From contig JAEORN010000060.1 of assembly GCA_016840825.1 (NCBI GenBank), positions 1 through 41,559 of the forward strand: 41,559 nucleotides of DNA, in the 5' to 3' direction. The translations under genes and the position numbers were made by a program. Positions 8,484 through 16,695 of the stretch are shown one piece after another; position 1 is the first letter of the stretch; the number at the start of each line of letters is the position of its first letter. This DNA is from Candidatus Thorarchaeota archaeon. Its GTDB lineage: Archaea > Asgardarchaeota > Thorarchaeia > Thorarchaeales > Thorarchaeaceae. The notes below the pieces were generated by a model. That model saw only the letters and a program-made list of their open reading frames with translations. It was not told where the DNA came from and made no database searches.

Positions 8484-9068
8484 TCAGAGTATATTATCTC
8501 TCTCTGCCATTAAACGCTCAATTGTATTAATAAGCGCTTCAACGCTATCTCCACTGAGTAAAGAAATCTCGTGATATTTCACAAATTCAGGATGTTTCTC
8601 AACGTACTCCTCACCATTGATTCTCTCAACACATCGTGTTAGGTCATTCTTGTTGCCTACCAGTATACAGGTTGGCATCACATTATTCCAGCTTCGATAT
8701 ATTCCTCTAATCTCATTAAACCAATTCTGAATTGAGAGAAAGGATTCAAAGACTTCTAGTGAAAAGAAGAATAGAATAATGTCTGCCGCTTTAAGTGCTG
8801 CAACTGGGATATGATCCAAAGGATGTGCATCATCAAATCTTTGTCCTGCAAGATCTATGATCTGAATGGTGTTTTCCTCAATATGAGCTGAGCCAAAATC
8901 CATGTACGGTGTTCGTCTGAGATCTTGATGACATACGTCTAATCTTCCTGTTGAGAGATATCTCAGGAATGTGGTCTTTCCTGTAGCTCCATCTCCGACT
9001 AAACATAGCTTGTAGAGTCTTTTCCTCTTCTTGATTTCTTGGAGATAATCTTCTTTGGTTTCGGTCAT
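8484..9068 (-). CDS. Ras/Rab-like small GTPase
   Basis: 194 residues with all guanine-nucleotide motifs: P-loop GDGATGKT (25-32), switch I threonine near T53, DLAGQ (72-76, the Ras/Rab DTAGQ), NKND (139-142) and a degenerate SAK region SLLS (169-172). The catalytic Gln after AGQ is kept, so GTP hydrolysis is expected. There is no C-terminal cysteine for prenylation (it ends DNIL) and no membrane helix, so membrane contact would need a partner. Such eukaryote-like GTPases are expanded in Asgard archaea. The start is the ATG at 9068; a GTG three codons earlier is possible. The 17-bp gap to the upstream gene implies co-transcription. Confidence 0.9.
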   Translation of the reverse strand: MTETKEDYLQEIKKRKRLYKLCLVGDGATGKTTFLRYLSTGRLDVCHQDLRRTPYMDFGSAHIEENTIQIIDLAGQRFDDAHPLDHIPVAALKAADIILFFFSLEVFESFLSIQNWFNEIRGIYRSWNNVMPTCILVGNKNDLTRCVERINGEEYVEKHPEFVKYHEISLLSGDSVEALINTIERLMAERDNIL

Positions 9069-9085
9069 TATAGACACATCAGATA

Positions 9086-10009
9086 CTATTGCTTCATCGC
9101 CTTTCCTAACTTAGAAATTCGTCGAATAAGATGAGGTGTTAAGATCTCAAAATCCTCTTCCTTTATCTGAGCTTTCAATCTTGCCAGTTCTTCAGTTGAG
9201 AGAATTTGTTCAAGAATCTGATTTACAAAAGAAACAGCGGGCAAATCGCCTGCTCTTAGGACCATCGTATCAGATAATCCCTTGTTCAGTAGATCTTCCA
9301 AGATCTTGAGGTTCTTTTGCAGCGTGTCTAATTGTGATGTGACGAGGATTCTCATGGTCCTGTCTTCGCCATTGGGTACAACCTTAAGCATCTTCAGCAG
9401 GTTGATTGAGAAACTGAGATCTTCTGCATGGTATACAGTTCGATTACGCAGCTCCATCCTTGTTGTTTTGTCTAGTGTTTGAGATACCTGTCTGATTAAC
9501 CCACTATCGAATAGAGCGATAGTATTAGGATTCAAATTAGTAGAAACACTATATTGCTTTACAAAATCCGCAATCGACGAGATCCATGGTTTGATTTGAT
9601 ATGCATCAAGAGCAAAACATGTGTTCAAAACTCTTGCAAATAATTCGCAGTCCTCTTGTTCTCCACAAATTGCCAGTCCACTTCCTTGTAATGTGGCTGA
9701 AAGTGCTTTTGATAACCCATTTCCAAACCGGAGTATTTCTTTTATATCTGATAGGGCCGAATCATCAATCTGCTTGCTTGTGAGGATCTCAGAATGCTTA
9801 AGTCCTCTATACTGTCCACTTGAATCCACAACGACTAGATTGAGATGTATTTCACCTTCAATGCACCTGGATTCAATTCGATAAACTATCAAATCATTTC
9901 CTGATCCACTTGGAGGTACTTGTTTCTCAACTATAGTTGATTTAGCATCAGAGACGACATCGATGTGTCTCTTGCATATACCACAATTGAAGGCGATCTC
10001 TTCGGACAT
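9086..10009 (-). CDS. CxxC protein encoded with the small GTPase, function unknown
   Basis: 307 residues from the ATG at 10009 (GGGAAG upstream); a GTG at 10051 would add 14 residues including another cysteine. The N-terminus has C9-x2-C12 followed by K-R-H, possibly part of a metal site. Next comes a strand-rich region (about 30-70, LIVYRIESRCIEGEIHLNLVVV), then mainly helices to the end. There is no membrane segment. I recognise no family. Its place 17 bp ahead of the GTPase gene suggests a regulator or effector of that GTPase, which is an inference from the operon only. Confidence 0.7.
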   Translation of the reverse strand: MSEEIAFNCGICKRHIDVVSDAKSTIVEKQVPPSGSGNDLIVYRIESRCIEGEIHLNLVVVDSSGQYRGLKHSEILTSKQIDDSALSDIKEILRFGNGLSKALSATLQGSGLAICGEQEDCELFARVLNTCFALDAYQIKPWISSIADFVKQYSVSTNLNPNTIALFDSGLIRQVSQTLDKTTRMELRNRTVYHAEDLSFSINLLKMLKVVPNGEDRTMRILVTSQLDTLQKNLKILEDLLNKGLSDTMVLRAGDLPAVSFVNQILEQILSTEELARLKAQIKEEDFEILTPHLIRRISKLGKAMKQ

Positions 10010-10279
10010 AGACGTGACTTCCCTGTCTTTATCGTGGGGGCAGGTTTTCACGAAATCTAGCTGCTCGGTTGCATTTGAATCATTTGCCTTTCAATAAATA
10101 ATCTTAGTGTGGATGTCTGTCTAATATTGATGTGTATTTATCAGAGATATCGCTAGGCAATACGCATTCTAGCGAGAATACTAAATAGGCAATGACCAAG
10201 AAGTCAATTATTTACTCGTTGAAACCGAGAAACGAGGATATTACTATTCTATCCTATTATATAATATGAGGATTCATAC

Positions 10280-10684
10280 GTGTTGAGTGGAGATTTACAT
10301 ACTACTTCTATGGAAAGAAGTGTAATCGGTACATGTCCCTGTTTTCGATATATTGATGGCGTTCCAGTTTGTTTGAATGGAGGATCCATCGAGGAAGTTG
10401 AGTTATTTGATATTCATCCTGAGATTGTAGATAGATTAAGTTTCATGGAAATAGAAACTCAACATCAATTACCAATATGCTATGGGTGTGTTAGAACTGA
10501 TGACGAGGGAACTGTTCGCTGCGCTTCACAAGACAATCGCATTGTCATTCAAAATCATGACCTTTTAGCCATTGAGCTAGAAGAGGCTTTGAGTAATTTT
10601 CCAAGAGATATGTTTACTACAGAACAGGATATCTGTAGTGAATGCCTTTACAAAGTACTTATTTCACTGGTTTTGCTCCACTGA
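10280..10684 (+). CDS. Cysteine-rich small protein, probably metal-binding
   Basis: 134 residues with paired cysteines (CPC near residue 19, CYGC near 72, CSEC near 120) plus two singles, a pattern that suggests zinc or iron-sulfur binding. The GTG at 10280 is preceded by GAGG at the right distance; an ATG ten codons later lacks a well-placed SD. The upstream TATTATATAATAT could be the promoter. It stands alone between the divergent GTPase operon and the zinc-ribbon gene. No family recognised. Confidence 0.6.
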   Translation: MLSGDLHTTSMERSVIGTCPCFRYIDGVPVCLNGGSIEEVELFDIHPEIVDRLSFMEIETQHQLPICYGCVRTDDEGTVRCASQDNRIVIQNHDLLAIELEEALSNFPRDMFTTEQDICSECLYKVLISLVLLH

Positions 10685-10787
10685 AATAGTCTGTTCGTTT
10701 CGTCAATTTGTGTTCAAGTCTTCGGCAAACATGCTACCCTCAAAATTGCATAGATGCAAGGGTGGTAGTAATTGCGCAGTTGACGAT

Positions 10788-10798
10788 GCTTAATATAG
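10788..10798 (+). promoter_or_regulatory. TATA-like box of the zinc-ribbon gene
   Basis: CTTAATATAGA lies about 40 bp before the ATG at 10832. Transcription would begin near 10818, leaving a short leader that contains the SD AGGTGA. Confidence 0.4.
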
Positions 10799-10831
10799 AA
10801 TAGATGACATACTACATAGGTGATAGAAAAG

Positions 10832-11083
10832 ATGCAGCGTGTTACCTACTGTCTTGAATGCGGTATTCCCTTAGTGAAACCTGAAGATTACGGTGGCAAT
10901 GATCCCGACAATAGGTACTGTTGTAACTGCACCGATGAGGATGGAGTTCTCATAAGGAAATCCCGAGTTCAAGATGGTATCAAGCATTTCTGGTCATCAC
11001 GAGATGATCATACGAAGAATCGAAGAGCAGAAGTATGGAGCGATAGTCGTTTCGTATCAAGAATGGCTAATTGGAGAAGGTAG
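10832..11083 (+). CDS. Zinc-ribbon protein (zf-ribbon_2-like)
   Basis: 83 residues. CLECGIPLVKPEDYGG followed by YCCNC and DEDGVL matches the putative zinc-ribbon family whose members read C-x2-C-G-M-P-L ... Y-C-x-x-C-x-x-x-G. The C-terminal half is helical and ends in MANWRR, like the short Trp-containing ends of that family. The ATG at 10832 follows AGGTGA; a GTG four codons earlier is unlikely. Role unknown; members are small stand-alone zinc proteins. A hairpin terminator follows. Confidence 0.7.
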   Translation: MQRVTYCLECGIPLVKPEDYGGNDPDNRYCCNCTDEDGVLIRKSRVQDGIKHFWSSRDDHTKNRRAEVWSDSRFVSRMANWRR

Positions 11084-11132
11084 TTCTCCGGCATCAATTC
11101 AGTCTATCACAGTTGTGGAATATTGGCAGCGT

Positions 11133-11151
11133 GGAGCTTTTCTTAAGCTCC
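11133..11151 (+). terminator. Hairpin terminator after the zinc-ribbon gene
   Basis: Perfect 7-bp stem GGAGCTT / AAGCTCC with a 5-base loop, followed within about ten bases by a T-rich tract (ATTATTTTTA). Confidence 0.7.
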
Positions 11152-11253
11152 TTACAATTATTTTTACAAGTTGGCATTATTTTCGACTTGATATCATTTG
11201 TATAATCCGATAGAACTAAAACTTAGTAGAGGTATTCTATTCTGCTGATTAAA

Positions 11254-12285
11254 ATGGTCGATTTACACGGTCGTGATTTACTTTGTACTCAGGATTGGAG
11301 CATTGAGGAGCTTGAAAAGACACTTGATTTGGCCTTTGATATGAAGGCGAATCGATACGATCATCCATTGAATAATTGTCTTGATCGAAGGACCTTTTTC
11401 ATGTTCTTCTACAATCCCTCTGTACGTACTCGCCAATCATTTGAGGCAGCCGCGACTGAACTTGGAGGACATGCACAATTCCTCGAACCATCTTCAATGA
11501 GGTTGAAGAGTTCGAAAAGTGCAGGAGAAACAGTTGCTGATGCTGCTCAAGTGATGAGTAGATATGCTGTAGGAATTGGTATTAGAACGCTTGAAACTGC
11601 TCTTGACTACTATGGTCAGGGGCATGAACTTCTTGAGGAATATGCAGAGCATGCAAGTGTGCCAATCGTTAGTATGGCTCATGATAAGTATCATCCTTGC
11701 CAAGGGCTTGCTGATGTAATGGGATATCGAATGCATGGTGGAAAGAACCTCAAAGGGAAGAAGTTCGTACAAGTGTGGGGAAAGGGTGCTCTAGTCCGTT
11801 CATGGTGTTCTGTACAAGAAAGCATTCTAATCAACTCCCGTTTTGGTATGGATGTTACATTAGCTCACCCTCCAGGGTATGACTTAGATCCAAAAGTCAT
11901 TAAGATGTGCGAAGAAAATGCCGCTTCATCTGGAGGCAACTTTGAGATAGTGCATGATTTAGAAGAAGCCTACGAAGGGGCACATTTCGTTTATTCTAGA
12001 AACTGGATGACATCTGGTTTCTATGAAGCCATGCAAAAGAATGGTGTAGATGGAGCCAAGAAAAAGGAGATTGAGCTTGCTGCCAAACATGATGACTGGA
12101 TAACAACAAAAGACTGGATGGCAAAGACCGATGATGCGTACTTTACACATTGTGGGCCTGTAGATAGGAACGCTGAAGTGACCGATGAAGTGTGTGATGG
12201 TCCTAGATCTATAGTCTATGACGTAGCTGAAAATAGATTGCACGTTCAAAAGGCGATTATGGCTCTGACAATGGGCAAACGCTAG
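11254..12285 (+). CDS. Second carbamoyltransferase paralogue, divergent active site
   Basis: 343 residues, same fold and length as the copy at 1-1035. SVRTR (56-60) and HPCQ (147-150) are intact, but the usual HCLP motif is HCGP (299-302), and the proline-containing loop (WAYSPSVHKPLAVP in the other copy) reads VWGKGALVRSWCSV. The stretch AHPPGYDLDPKVI and the GGNFEIVHDLEEAYEGA region are close to YgeW and the acetylornithine enzymes. Carbamoyl phosphate binding looks kept, while the acceptor site and possibly the knot loop have changed, so it may use another substrate or be regulatory. Single gene, ATG start with weak SD, strong terminator downstream. Confidence 0.85.
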   Translation: MVDLHGRDLLCTQDWSIEELEKTLDLAFDMKANRYDHPLNNCLDRRTFFMFFYNPSVRTRQSFEAAATELGGHAQFLEPSSMRLKSSKSAGETVADAAQVMSRYAVGIGIRTLETALDYYGQGHELLEEYAEHASVPIVSMAHDKYHPCQGLADVMGYRMHGGKNLKGKKFVQVWGKGALVRSWCSVQESILINSRFGMDVTLAHPPGYDLDPKVIKMCEENAASSGGNFEIVHDLEEAYEGAHFVYSRNWMTSGFYEAMQKNGVDGAKKKEIELAAKHDDWITTKDWMAKTDDAYFTHCGPVDRNAEVTDEVCDGPRSIVYDVAENRLHVQKAIMALTMGKR

Positions 12286-12298
12286 TTTATTGACGTAT

Positions 12299-12319
12299 GA
12301 GGGAGGCGGTCTCTCCCTC
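12299..12319 (+). terminator. Hairpin terminator after the second carbamoyltransferase
   Basis: 7-bp stem GAGGGAG / CTCCCTC with a 7-base loop, then a pyrimidine tract containing TTTTTT. It sits between convergent genes. Confidence 0.75.
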
Positions 12320-12345
12320 TTCCATCTCTTTTTTGGTTCTCACTC

Positions 12346-13233
12346 TTACATATTCTCTTCGCCAGCACTGAATGCCTTTAGAATGAAATATACCATTATT
12401 GCTAGCATCAGCAATACCCCGATGAATCCAACAATGAATCCTCTAGCCGAAGCTTCGTTGAAGAACCAAAATGGACCGTAGATTTCTGTCCATCGTGATA
12501 GACCAGTGATATCTGAGATGAATTGCAGAATGTATGGAACAGACACGAAGATAACTGCAACTAATGCGAGATATCCTGCTCTTTTTAGATATACAACTCG
12601 TGGAGTTTTAAATTCTTCAGTGACCACGGGTTCTACCTTTGGTTTGATATCTTCTTCGTGTGGTTTAAGCCCACGCATTAGAAGACGATCATGTAATCTA
12701 TCATATTTAGCTCTCATGTACGCTTTAAAACCATCTACGGTAACATCATCTGATCTGCTCAATAGACCACCTACTATTATGTATGCGCCAACTCCTGTTA
12801 GTAGACCAACTAGTGCTGGTATAAATATTGCATCAAAGAGGAACGTATTGTAGAACAATACAATGTTGTATGCTGCAGCTCCCACTCGTAATCCTATCAG
12901 AAATGCTAACCAACCTGTACGTACTCCAAATATCCTAGAGCGAGTATGGAGATAATATGAGCCAGCAATCATTGCGAAAAGTGAGAATGATAGGACATCA
13001 ACCAAGAACCATATTGGCCACAGACCTGACGAGAGAGCATATCTCACAACTGGATTATACTCGTACTCTGAACCATGAGTGAGGTATAGCATAAGTGTAT
13101 AGAGTGCATCAATAAAACCAATCGGAGAGAGGGAGATTACCATATACCTAATCCACCTTTCGTGCCACCAAAGCGAAAACATCTCTCTCGCGGTCATAGT
13201 CGAGAAATCTTTCCGTTTCTCACCGATCTGCAT
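12346..13233 (-). CDS. Polytopic membrane protein, DUF5658-like N-terminal half
   Basis: 295 residues with about six membrane helices (roughly 29-51, 71-92, 104-126, 133-155, 218-240 and 265-290) and a charged cytosolic loop (about 165-212). The first part, FIDALYTLMLYLTHGSEYEYNPVVR, resembles DUF5658-type proteins, in which an Asp-Ala-Leu-Thr helix is followed by E-x-NP. No activity is known for that family. ATG start nine bases after AGGTGA. It stands alone. Confidence 0.7.
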   Translation of the reverse strand: MQIGEKRKDFSTMTAREMFSLWWHERWIRYMVISLSPIGFIDALYTLMLYLTHGSEYEYNPVVRYALSSGLWPIWFLVDVLSFSLFAMIAGSYYLHTRSRIFGVRTGWLAFLIGLRVGAAAYNIVLFYNTFLFDAIFIPALVGLLTGVGAYIIVGGLLSRSDDVTVDGFKAYMRAKYDRLHDRLLMRGLKPHEEDIKPKVEPVVTEEFKTPRVVYLKRAGYLALVAVIFVSVPYILQFISDITGLSRWTEIYGPFWFFNEASARGFIVGFIGVLLMLAIMVYFILKAFSAGEENM

Positions 13234-13348
13234 TCGTCGAACTCACCTATCTGGTCTTTCCTCAAAATAATTGCTATAAAGTTACCCAACTGAGTAATCA
13301 ATCTTGTCAAACGGACATTGCTTATTTAATGCGAGAAAAAATAGAGTG

Positions 13349-13368
13349 GCAGAGGGATATCCCTCTGC
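13349..13368 (-). terminator. Palindromic terminator of the binding-protein gene
   Basis: Perfect 20-bp palindrome with arms GCAGAGGGAT / ATCCCTCTGC, 24 bases after the stop on the minus strand and followed there by a run of six T residues. Confidence 0.85.
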
Positions 13369-13392
13369 TTATACTACATGAATTAGTTGTAT

Positions 13393-15255
13393 CTATGTGG
13401 ACTTCCAGTAGTGATAGAAGTACGGATCGTGCATTGGATTATACACATATCCATTCATCGTCACATGCTCGACATGGAAGCTTGTTGCCTGATAGCACCA
13501 GAGGTAAGCTACTTGATCAACAATTGCCTCTTGAATCTGGTAGTAGTAATTCTGACGGGTTGTTTGATCTTGTGACTGAGCTGCTGATGCAATCCAACCA
13601 TCTACTTCTTCTGCGTCCCATCCATCGGAAACACCTAGACCAATCCTAAGTGGATAGGTACCAGTGCTCTTTACAAATGGTCCAACATAGTTGTCTGGGT
13701 CTGCATAGTCAGGTGCCCATCCTAAGAAGAAGATGGGTAGCTGCCTATTCCTAACTTGGTATAGGTAGTTCGCCCACTCGAGTGCCTGAACTGAGATTGT
13801 CAGATCCTCGGATGGTTGAGTAGTACCAGCCATGTCAAGTAGTGCAGTGATACCGTCTTTCATTAGCAGACAAGCTGCCTCACGGACGGTGTTACCAGAG
13901 TTGTAGTAGATAGTAAGCTCATATGAACCATTGGCTAGAACGTCATCTAGGCCCTTGGTCATTGCTTCATTCCAAGCATCCTGAGCTGCATCAAGGTCGT
14001 ACTCATACATGAATAGGTCATTCTTGTGACCAAACATGCCCTGTGGTACAGGACCTTGGAGCTGAATACCAAATCCATTGACAACACTGTCAATGAATGT
14101 TTGATAATCGAATGCATATGAGAATGCTTCACGGGTCTCGATGAGAGTGAATGGACTCTCGACAAGACCTGGATTAAGTCCGGTAGACTTGTTGTAGTAT
14201 GGGTTCATGTTGAATCCTAGGAACATTACGTCGAATGTCGGGTTACCAGCCCAAACCTTGAGGTTTGCATTCTTTGACTTTAGAGTTCCGTCACCATCTG
14301 CTCCGGTAACGTTGTTCCAAACTTCAAATGCGTGGCTTGTTGGCCAGTAGACACCGTCGCTTTCACCAGCCTGAATGTTCAGGATACGAGAGTTTACTTC
14401 CTCGTTTGTCTTGATAGAGATCTCACTAACTGCTCCAGAGAATGGATGGGTTGCCTTTGATGCGGCAGCTCTCCAATAGTTGGTATTCAGTTCTAGGTCG
14501 ATCTTCTCATCAGGAATCCACTCTGTGACCATGTATGGGCCTGTTCCACAAGTGTGTGTGTCAACATAGGTGTTGTGTTCACCAATGGTGACACCTCCGT
14601 TGGCTTCAACCCAAGTGGGGCTCATAATAGCTCCTACTTCATAGGTGATTGCTGCAAGGAATGGTGCATATGCATAAGCAAGTCGGATTCTAATGGTGTA
14701 GGTATCTAGTACGATTAGCGCACCAGTTCCTGCGTCATTAGCTGCCTTCCATGCGGTATAATTACCTTCATGTTGGGGACTACCTTCTCCATACTCGTAT
14801 GCTGCATCCTCAACTGCCTGTCCACCATAAATTGGCTCAGCAATCATCCATGCGGGGCCAAAACCATCAAAGATTGCCATAGCTCTCTCGAAATTGTACT
14901 TCACGCATGATGCGTTAAATGGAGTACCATCGTGGAAAGTGACACCTTGACGAAGGGTGAACGTATAGTTGAGTCCATCACTTGATATTACATAGCTTTC
15001 TGCTAGCAACGGCACACTAGGTGTCGTATCCGCAGTGTTCCATGGATACGTATACAATGTCTCATAGACATTGAATGAAATCCATGAACCAAAAGTTTCG
15101 TAGTCGGTATGTGGATCTAGATATTCGGGATTACCAATCGTTTCCCAAACAATCGACTGATTGGTGGGAGGCGGTGGTTGCAGCAAGAAAAATGCGCCTG
15201 CTGCACCGAGGATCACAACCACAACAACAACTGCGATCAGCTGATTACGCTGCAT
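13393..15255 (-). CDS. ABC transporter solute-binding protein, family 5 (peptide/dipeptide type)
   Basis: 620 residues. A hydrophobic N-terminal helix (about 5-25) anchors it outside the membrane; no lipobox cysteine is present. A proline/threonine linker follows, then the family 5 pattern: NPEYLDPHTDYET, LAESYVISSDGLNYTFTLRQ, the hallmark GVTFHDGTPFNA, and late YSFAFDY-like and WAPDYADPDNY segments. It captures oligopeptides or similar solutes for the importer encoded divergently at 15649-20639. ATG start seven bases after GGAGG. It is transcribed apart from the permease operon, with a palindrome over its TATA-like box, so it may be regulated separately. Confidence 0.93.
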   Translation of the reverse strand: MQRNQLIAVVVVVVILGAAGAFFLLQPPPPTNQSIVWETIGNPEYLDPHTDYETFGSWISFNVYETLYTYPWNTADTTPSVPLLAESYVISSDGLNYTFTLRQGVTFHDGTPFNASCVKYNFERAMAIFDGFGPAWMIAEPIYGGQAVEDAAYEYGEGSPQHEGNYTAWKAANDAGTGALIVLDTYTIRIRLAYAYAPFLAAITYEVGAIMSPTWVEANGGVTIGEHNTYVDTHTCGTGPYMVTEWIPDEKIDLELNTNYWRAAASKATHPFSGAVSEISIKTNEEVNSRILNIQAGESDGVYWPTSHAFEVWNNVTGADGDGTLKSKNANLKVWAGNPTFDVMFLGFNMNPYYNKSTGLNPGLVESPFTLIETREAFSYAFDYQTFIDSVVNGFGIQLQGPVPQGMFGHKNDLFMYEYDLDAAQDAWNEAMTKGLDDVLANGSYELTIYYNSGNTVREAACLLMKDGITALLDMAGTTQPSEDLTISVQALEWANYLYQVRNRQLPIFFLGWAPDYADPDNYVGPFVKSTGTYPLRIGLGVSDGWDAEEVDGWIASAAQSQDQTTRQNYYYQIQEAIVDQVAYLWCYQATSFHVEHVTMNGYVYNPMHDPYFYHYWKST

Positions 15256-15291
15256 GTTCTTCCTCCTTCTATACCTATCTCATTGCAATCA

Positions 15292-15314
15292 GCTATAAGA
15301 AGTTCTCTTATAGC
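15292..15314. promoter_or_regulatory. Inverted repeat over the binding-protein promoter
   Basis: Arms GCTATAAGA and TCTTATAGC (9 bp, perfect) with a 5-base spacer. Read on the minus strand it contains a CTATAAG TATA-like box at the right distance upstream of the SBP gene, so it may be promoter and operator at once. Confidence 0.5.
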
Positions 15315-15325
15315 CAGATTACATT

Positions 15326-15343
15326 AACGTGGTAATTCACGTT
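15326..15343. promoter_or_regulatory. Second inverted repeat upstream of the binding-protein gene
   Basis: AACGTG-GTAATT-CACGTT, 6-bp arms and 6-bp spacer, 11 bp beyond the first inverted repeat in the same divergent intergenic region. Confidence 0.35.
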
Positions 15344-15420
15344 GATAGACTTACAGGTACAAGGAAACATACACGCAATTTTCATCTAATATACATTGCG
15401 TCTGTCAAAAATCTCATATA

Positions 15421-15477
15421 TTTTACGAACTACGCGAAAATGCGAAATAAGTCGATTTTTTTGAGGTTTTACGAACT
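15421..15477. repeat. 11-bp direct repeat in the divergent intergenic region
   Basis: TTTTACGAACT occurs at 15421-15431 and again at 15467-15477, 46 bp apart. Both lie in the 393-bp gap between the binding-protein gene and the permease operon, which holds no gene I can support. The rest is AT-rich, with several TATA-like stretches (for example near 15390 and 15415). Confidence 0.4.
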
Positions 15478-15648
15478 TACTATACACCCTTTCGTCTATA
15501 GATTCAGTCGCATCTAGTACAGCTATGCTCAGAAATTGTACTGAAAGCCAAAGGTTTATCAAGCGCTCTCAACCCGAGGTCTAAAATGTCCAGTACATTT
15601 GGCATTTCCACTCTATCGTGGAGCTATTAAAATATAGAAGGTTAGAGA

Positions 15649-16683
15649 ATGAAGCTAAGGGACTTTATCCTTAGGAGGATTCTACTCGCCATACCAGTAG
15701 TATTCGGAGTACTTACGATTACCTGGTTCCTATCGTACGTGATAGGTGATCCTCTCGCGATGTATATTACCGAGAGGACTCCTGATGCTGCGATACCCGG
15801 AATTATTAGATCTCATGGATTCGACCAACCACTCTATGTACAATACTTTTTGTATATCTCCAATCTGTTTCAGGGAGATTGGGGTGTTAGTACATCGACT
15901 GGTGGTGATCAACCAGTTCTAGATGTAATATCTCATCGATTTCCTGCTACTATCGAGCTAGCAATGGTCGCTATGATTTTCGCCGTGGTTCTTGGTATAC
16001 CTTTGGGTATCATTTCAGCAACAAGGAAAGACAAGCCAGTAGATCACTTCACACGAGTGTTCTCCCTAGCGGGAGTTTCAATGCCCATCTTTTGGTTTGC
16101 ACTGATGCTGAAGTATGTCTTCTTCTATCAGTTCTCCATTGCGGGTCTTCCATTTCTTCCTCCCGGTGAAAGATACAGTGGTCGTAACTTTGAATATACT
16201 GACGTGACAGGTTTTCTCTTAATTGATTCACTAGTTTTCTATCATAATCCATTCCTCTTTGTTGATGCAATGGTGCACTTGATAATGCCTGGTTTTTGTC
16301 TTGGCTATCTTACACTAGCAATAATAACTAGGATGATGAGATCTAGTATGCTAGAGGTTTTGAAAGAAGACTATATCACCTTGGCACGCTCCAAAGGTTT
16401 GACTGAAAGAGTAGTGATTTATCGGCATGCATTAAGGAACGCGTTGATACCAACTGTAACGGTTATTGGATTAGCATTTGGTGGTCTAATGACTGGTGCT
16501 GTTCTAACTGAAACTATTTTCAATTGGCCCGGTCTTGGCAGATGGGCAACGAGAGCAATCCTTAACTCCGATATGGCTGCAATCAATGGATTTACCCTTT
16601 TGGTTGCCATTATCTTTGTGGCCGCAAATCTACTTGTTGATTTATTATATGGAGCATTGGACCCAAGGATTAGATTTGGATAG
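15649..16683 (+). CDS. Peptide-type ABC transporter permease, DppB/OppB family
   Basis: 344 residues, the usual family size, with six membrane helices. The N-terminus is typical (ILRRILLAIPVVFGVLTITW), and the cytosolic EAA loop is near residues 240-265 (LARSKGLTERVVIYRHALRN), the contact point for the ATPase. It forms half of the membrane channel with the 575-residue permease encoded 12 bp downstream. ATG start with an AAGGT-like SD. First gene of the operon that continues with the C, D and F components. Confidence 0.93.
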   Translation: MKLRDFILRRILLAIPVVFGVLTITWFLSYVIGDPLAMYITERTPDAAIPGIIRSHGFDQPLYVQYFLYISNLFQGDWGVSTSTGGDQPVLDVISHRFPATIELAMVAMIFAVVLGIPLGIISATRKDKPVDHFTRVFSLAGVSMPIFWFALMLKYVFFYQFSIAGLPFLPPGERYSGRNFEYTDVTGFLLIDSLVFYHNPFLFVDAMVHLIMPGFCLGYLTLAIITRMMRSSMLEVLKEDYITLARSKGLTERVVIYRHALRNALIPTVTVIGLAFGGLMTGAVLTETIFNWPGLGRWATRAILNSDMAAINGFTLLVAIIFVAANLLVDLLYGALDPRIRFG

Positions 16684-16695
16684 GAGGAGAAGAGA

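Noticed and set aside
10832..11213. Frameshift at the end of the zinc-ribbon gene, because a second frame (10974-11213) overlaps it
   Set aside because: The 83-residue product ends like other members of its family, and the second frame runs through the terminator hairpin.
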